Positions 11,773-13,199 of a DNA stretch of 13,199 nucleotides are shown in pieces. Source of the stretch: Kiritimatiellia bacterium. Lineage in GTDB: Bacteria; Verrucomicrobiota; Kiritimatiellia; RFP12; UBA1067. The stretch lies in NCBI GenBank assembly GCA_016303225.1, contig JAEDMC010000069.1, forward strand, positions 1-13,199, written 5' to 3'. Every line of letters starts with the position of its first letter. Position 1 is the first letter of the stretch. The notes below the pieces were generated by a model that searched no databases, was not told the DNA's origin, and worked only from the letters and a program-made list of their open reading frames with translations. The translations under genes and the position numbers were made by a program.

Positions 11773-13199
11773 TTATTTGTTGACGACGTCCAGCGTCGCC
11801 TGACGAATCTTCGCGAAATTGCTCTTGTTGGCGGTCGCCTCGTCCTGCTTGTAGAGCGCGGCGACTTTGGCGAGCTCTTCCTTGAAGAGGCCCTGTTCCT
11901 TCAGGAGGCGCACCTTCTCCGCAGCGGCAATGCCGTTGCGGAGCTCCATGAAGCGCCAGCTCGGCTCGCCGTCCGGATAGCAAAGGAACGTGTCGCCGGC
12001 CGTCCACGCCCAGTAGGTGGCGTCCTCCTTGGGATCCTTCGGCCAGCTGTTCCACGCCCAGCGGAGGAATCCGTCGAGGCCGATCATCGCCGGATACGCC
12101 CCGAGCCAGAACGCCTCGCCCGGGCCGCTCGACATGAAGGTATTCGGATACAACGGCCAGCAGCAGACGTAATAGGTCGTCACCATGCCCTTCGCCCGAC
12201 GTTCGGCCGTCTCCTTCAGGTAGTCGGCGTTGATCTTGTCGCTCAAAATCATGCAGAAGTCGTCAATGGTGACGCCGTACTGGGACGGCAGCTGGTTGCC
12301 CGCCATCGAGATGCGCAGGCCAGGAGCGTGCTTCTGGACGAACTCGCCGATGAGCTTGACGTCCTCAATCGAACGCTCGTCCATCGAAATGTACGTCTGC
12401 TCGAACCAGCCCTTCTGCTTAAGGTGTGTGGCGAACGCCTGAAGGAACACGCCCCAGTAGTCCTCGAACTCCTTCGTGCCGGGCTTGGCGACGCAGGACT
12501 CGGTCTCGCCCTTCGCGTTCTGCCAGCGGACGACATACCCCCATGGACAGAGCGTATAGCAGCAGATGGCCGGCCCGAGTCCGCACCCGCGGCAGAACTC
12601 CACATACTCATCGAAGACGGAATAGTCGAACTGCCACGTGCCGTCCTCGCGTTTCACGCGCCCGATCATCGTACCGTACGCATCGTAGCACTGGTGGTCC
12701 CACGCCTCGGGCAGAATCGTCGTCGTGATGGTCTTCTGTCCGGCGCTCGCCAGAAGCTCGTAGACGGGACGCATCTTGGCGTAGTGCTTCTTGGAAAACG
12801 GCTTGACGTCATGATAGCGCGAAACGGCCCAAGGATGCTGCCAGAGATCGAGGAAGTACTTCCACTCCTTCGCCGGCGGCAGAACGCGATCGACAACGCG
12901 GATGTTCATCATGCCGCACGAATACACACCGGGCTTCGCATCAGCGGGCACGGAGACTTCAACCACGCGCGGGCCGTCGTCGTCGGAGTTCCACTTCACA
13001 CGGTCATAGACCTCGAGGCGCTGCAGGCTCTCGACGGTCGGCGCGTACTTCACCGATTTCAGGACGCCAAAGCGGACCTTAATTCCATCTGGCGCCTTGC
13101 CAAGTTCGGCAAAGTCCGGAACTCGGGCGGCAACCGTCTCGCCGCGCCATGCCGTCACTTCAAATGTCCGCGCCTGCAACGCGAACGCACCGGCAACCG
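11773..13199 (-). CDS. GH123-like (DUF4091) secreted glycosidase, 5' end outside window
   Basis: The visible part spans about 475 residues and is open to the window edge. A TTG at 13179 could be taken as a start, but the codons before it read VAGAFALQA, the end of a signal peptide, so the true start lies beyond 13199. After a beta-sandwich region, the catalytic part has FLDLWQHPWAVSRYHDVKPF, an ICCYTLCPWGY strand and YISMDERSIED, whose adjacent Asp-Glu (12381-12376) is the catalytic pair type of GH123 hexosaminidases. The C-terminal FLRWAWNSWPKDPKEDATYW, then FLCYPDGEPSWRFMELRNGI is the DUF4091/GH123 signature. Known GH123 enzymes release beta-linked N-acetylgalactosamine; many relatives are untested. 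It likely acts in the periplasm or outside on host or plant glycans. It is the first visible gene of a five-gene operon. Confidence 0.85.
   Translation of the reverse strand, partial: VAGAFALQARTFEVTAWRGETVAARVPDFAELGKAPDGIKVRFGVLKSVKYAPTVESLQRLEVYDRVKWNSDDDGPRVVEVSVPADAKPGVYSCGMMNIRVVDRVLPPAKEWKYFLDLWQHPWAVSRYHDVKPFSKKHYAKMRPVYELLASAGQKTITTTILPEAWDHQCYDAYGTMIGRVKREDGTWQFDYSVFDEYVEFCRGCGLGPAICCYTLCPWGYVVRWQNAKGETESCVAKPGTKEFEDYWGVFLQAFATHLKQKGWFEQTYISMDERSIEDVKLIGEFVQKHAPGLRISMAGNQLPSQYGVTIDDFCMILSDKINADYLKETAERRAKGMVTTYYVCCWPLYPNTFMSSGPGEAFWLGAYPAMIGLDGFLRWAWNSWPKDPKEDATYWAWTAGDTFLCYPDGEPSWRFMELRNGIAAAEKVRLLKEQGLFKEELAKVAALYKQDEATANKSNFAKIRQATLDVVNK

Noticed and set aside
13177..13179. TTG at 13179 as the start of the glycosidase
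   Set aside because: Upstream codons to the edge read VAGAFALQA, a signal-peptide end, so the gene continues beyond the window.

Overview
The window is a densely coded stretch of about 13 kb, rich in G+C, from a Gram-negative bacterium. An outer-membrane lipoprotein, an AsmA/YdbH-type envelope protein, signal peptides and surface-glycan genes support this. The mix of a GH123/DUF4091 glycosidase, a DUF2723 membrane glycosyltransferase, a two-subunit Fe-S fumarase and a TtdA/TtdB-type gene order fits the PVC group (Verrucomicrobiota/Kiritimatiellota-like, perhaps gut-derived). That placement is an inference from gene content, not proven.

Layout. 1-186: non-coding left edge with two weak terminator-like hairpins and a repeat copy. 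187-1881 (-): glutaminyl-tRNA synthetase. It is divergent, across a compact promoter region, from a two-gene plus-strand operon (1954-3608). That operon encodes a short YdbH-like protein and a lipoprotein that appears to fuse YnbE and YdbL, the E. coli partners of YdbH in the envelope lipid-transport bridge. It abuts, with no gap, the 3' end of a minus-strand operon (7228-3609): prfB (RF2), a DUF721/DciA-like protein, an orphan family-5 solute-binding protein and a shortened TsaB. Upstream of this lie the alpha and beta subunits of a class I fumarase/tartrate-dehydratase-type hydro-lyase (8971-7367). The right third (13199-9026, -) is a tightly packed operon: a secreted GH123-like glycosidase cut by the window edge, a cupin, a DUF2723 GT-C-type membrane protein, an acyl carrier protein and a PglD/NeuD-type acyltransferase. 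This suggests glycan processing or acyl decoration.

Two signals go beyond ordinary annotation. First, short-period repeats and palindromes of several unrelated sequences are embedded in frame in coding sequences: tsaB, the solute-binding protein, fumA and fumB. Some supply C-terminal tails and stop codons. The intergenic member is an array of thirteen in-phase octamers folded about a 25-bp perfect inverted repeat. Second, several genes have a -10-like hexamer ending only 7-10 nt before the start codon and no Shine-Dalgarno sequence, which suggests leaderless or near-leaderless transcripts.
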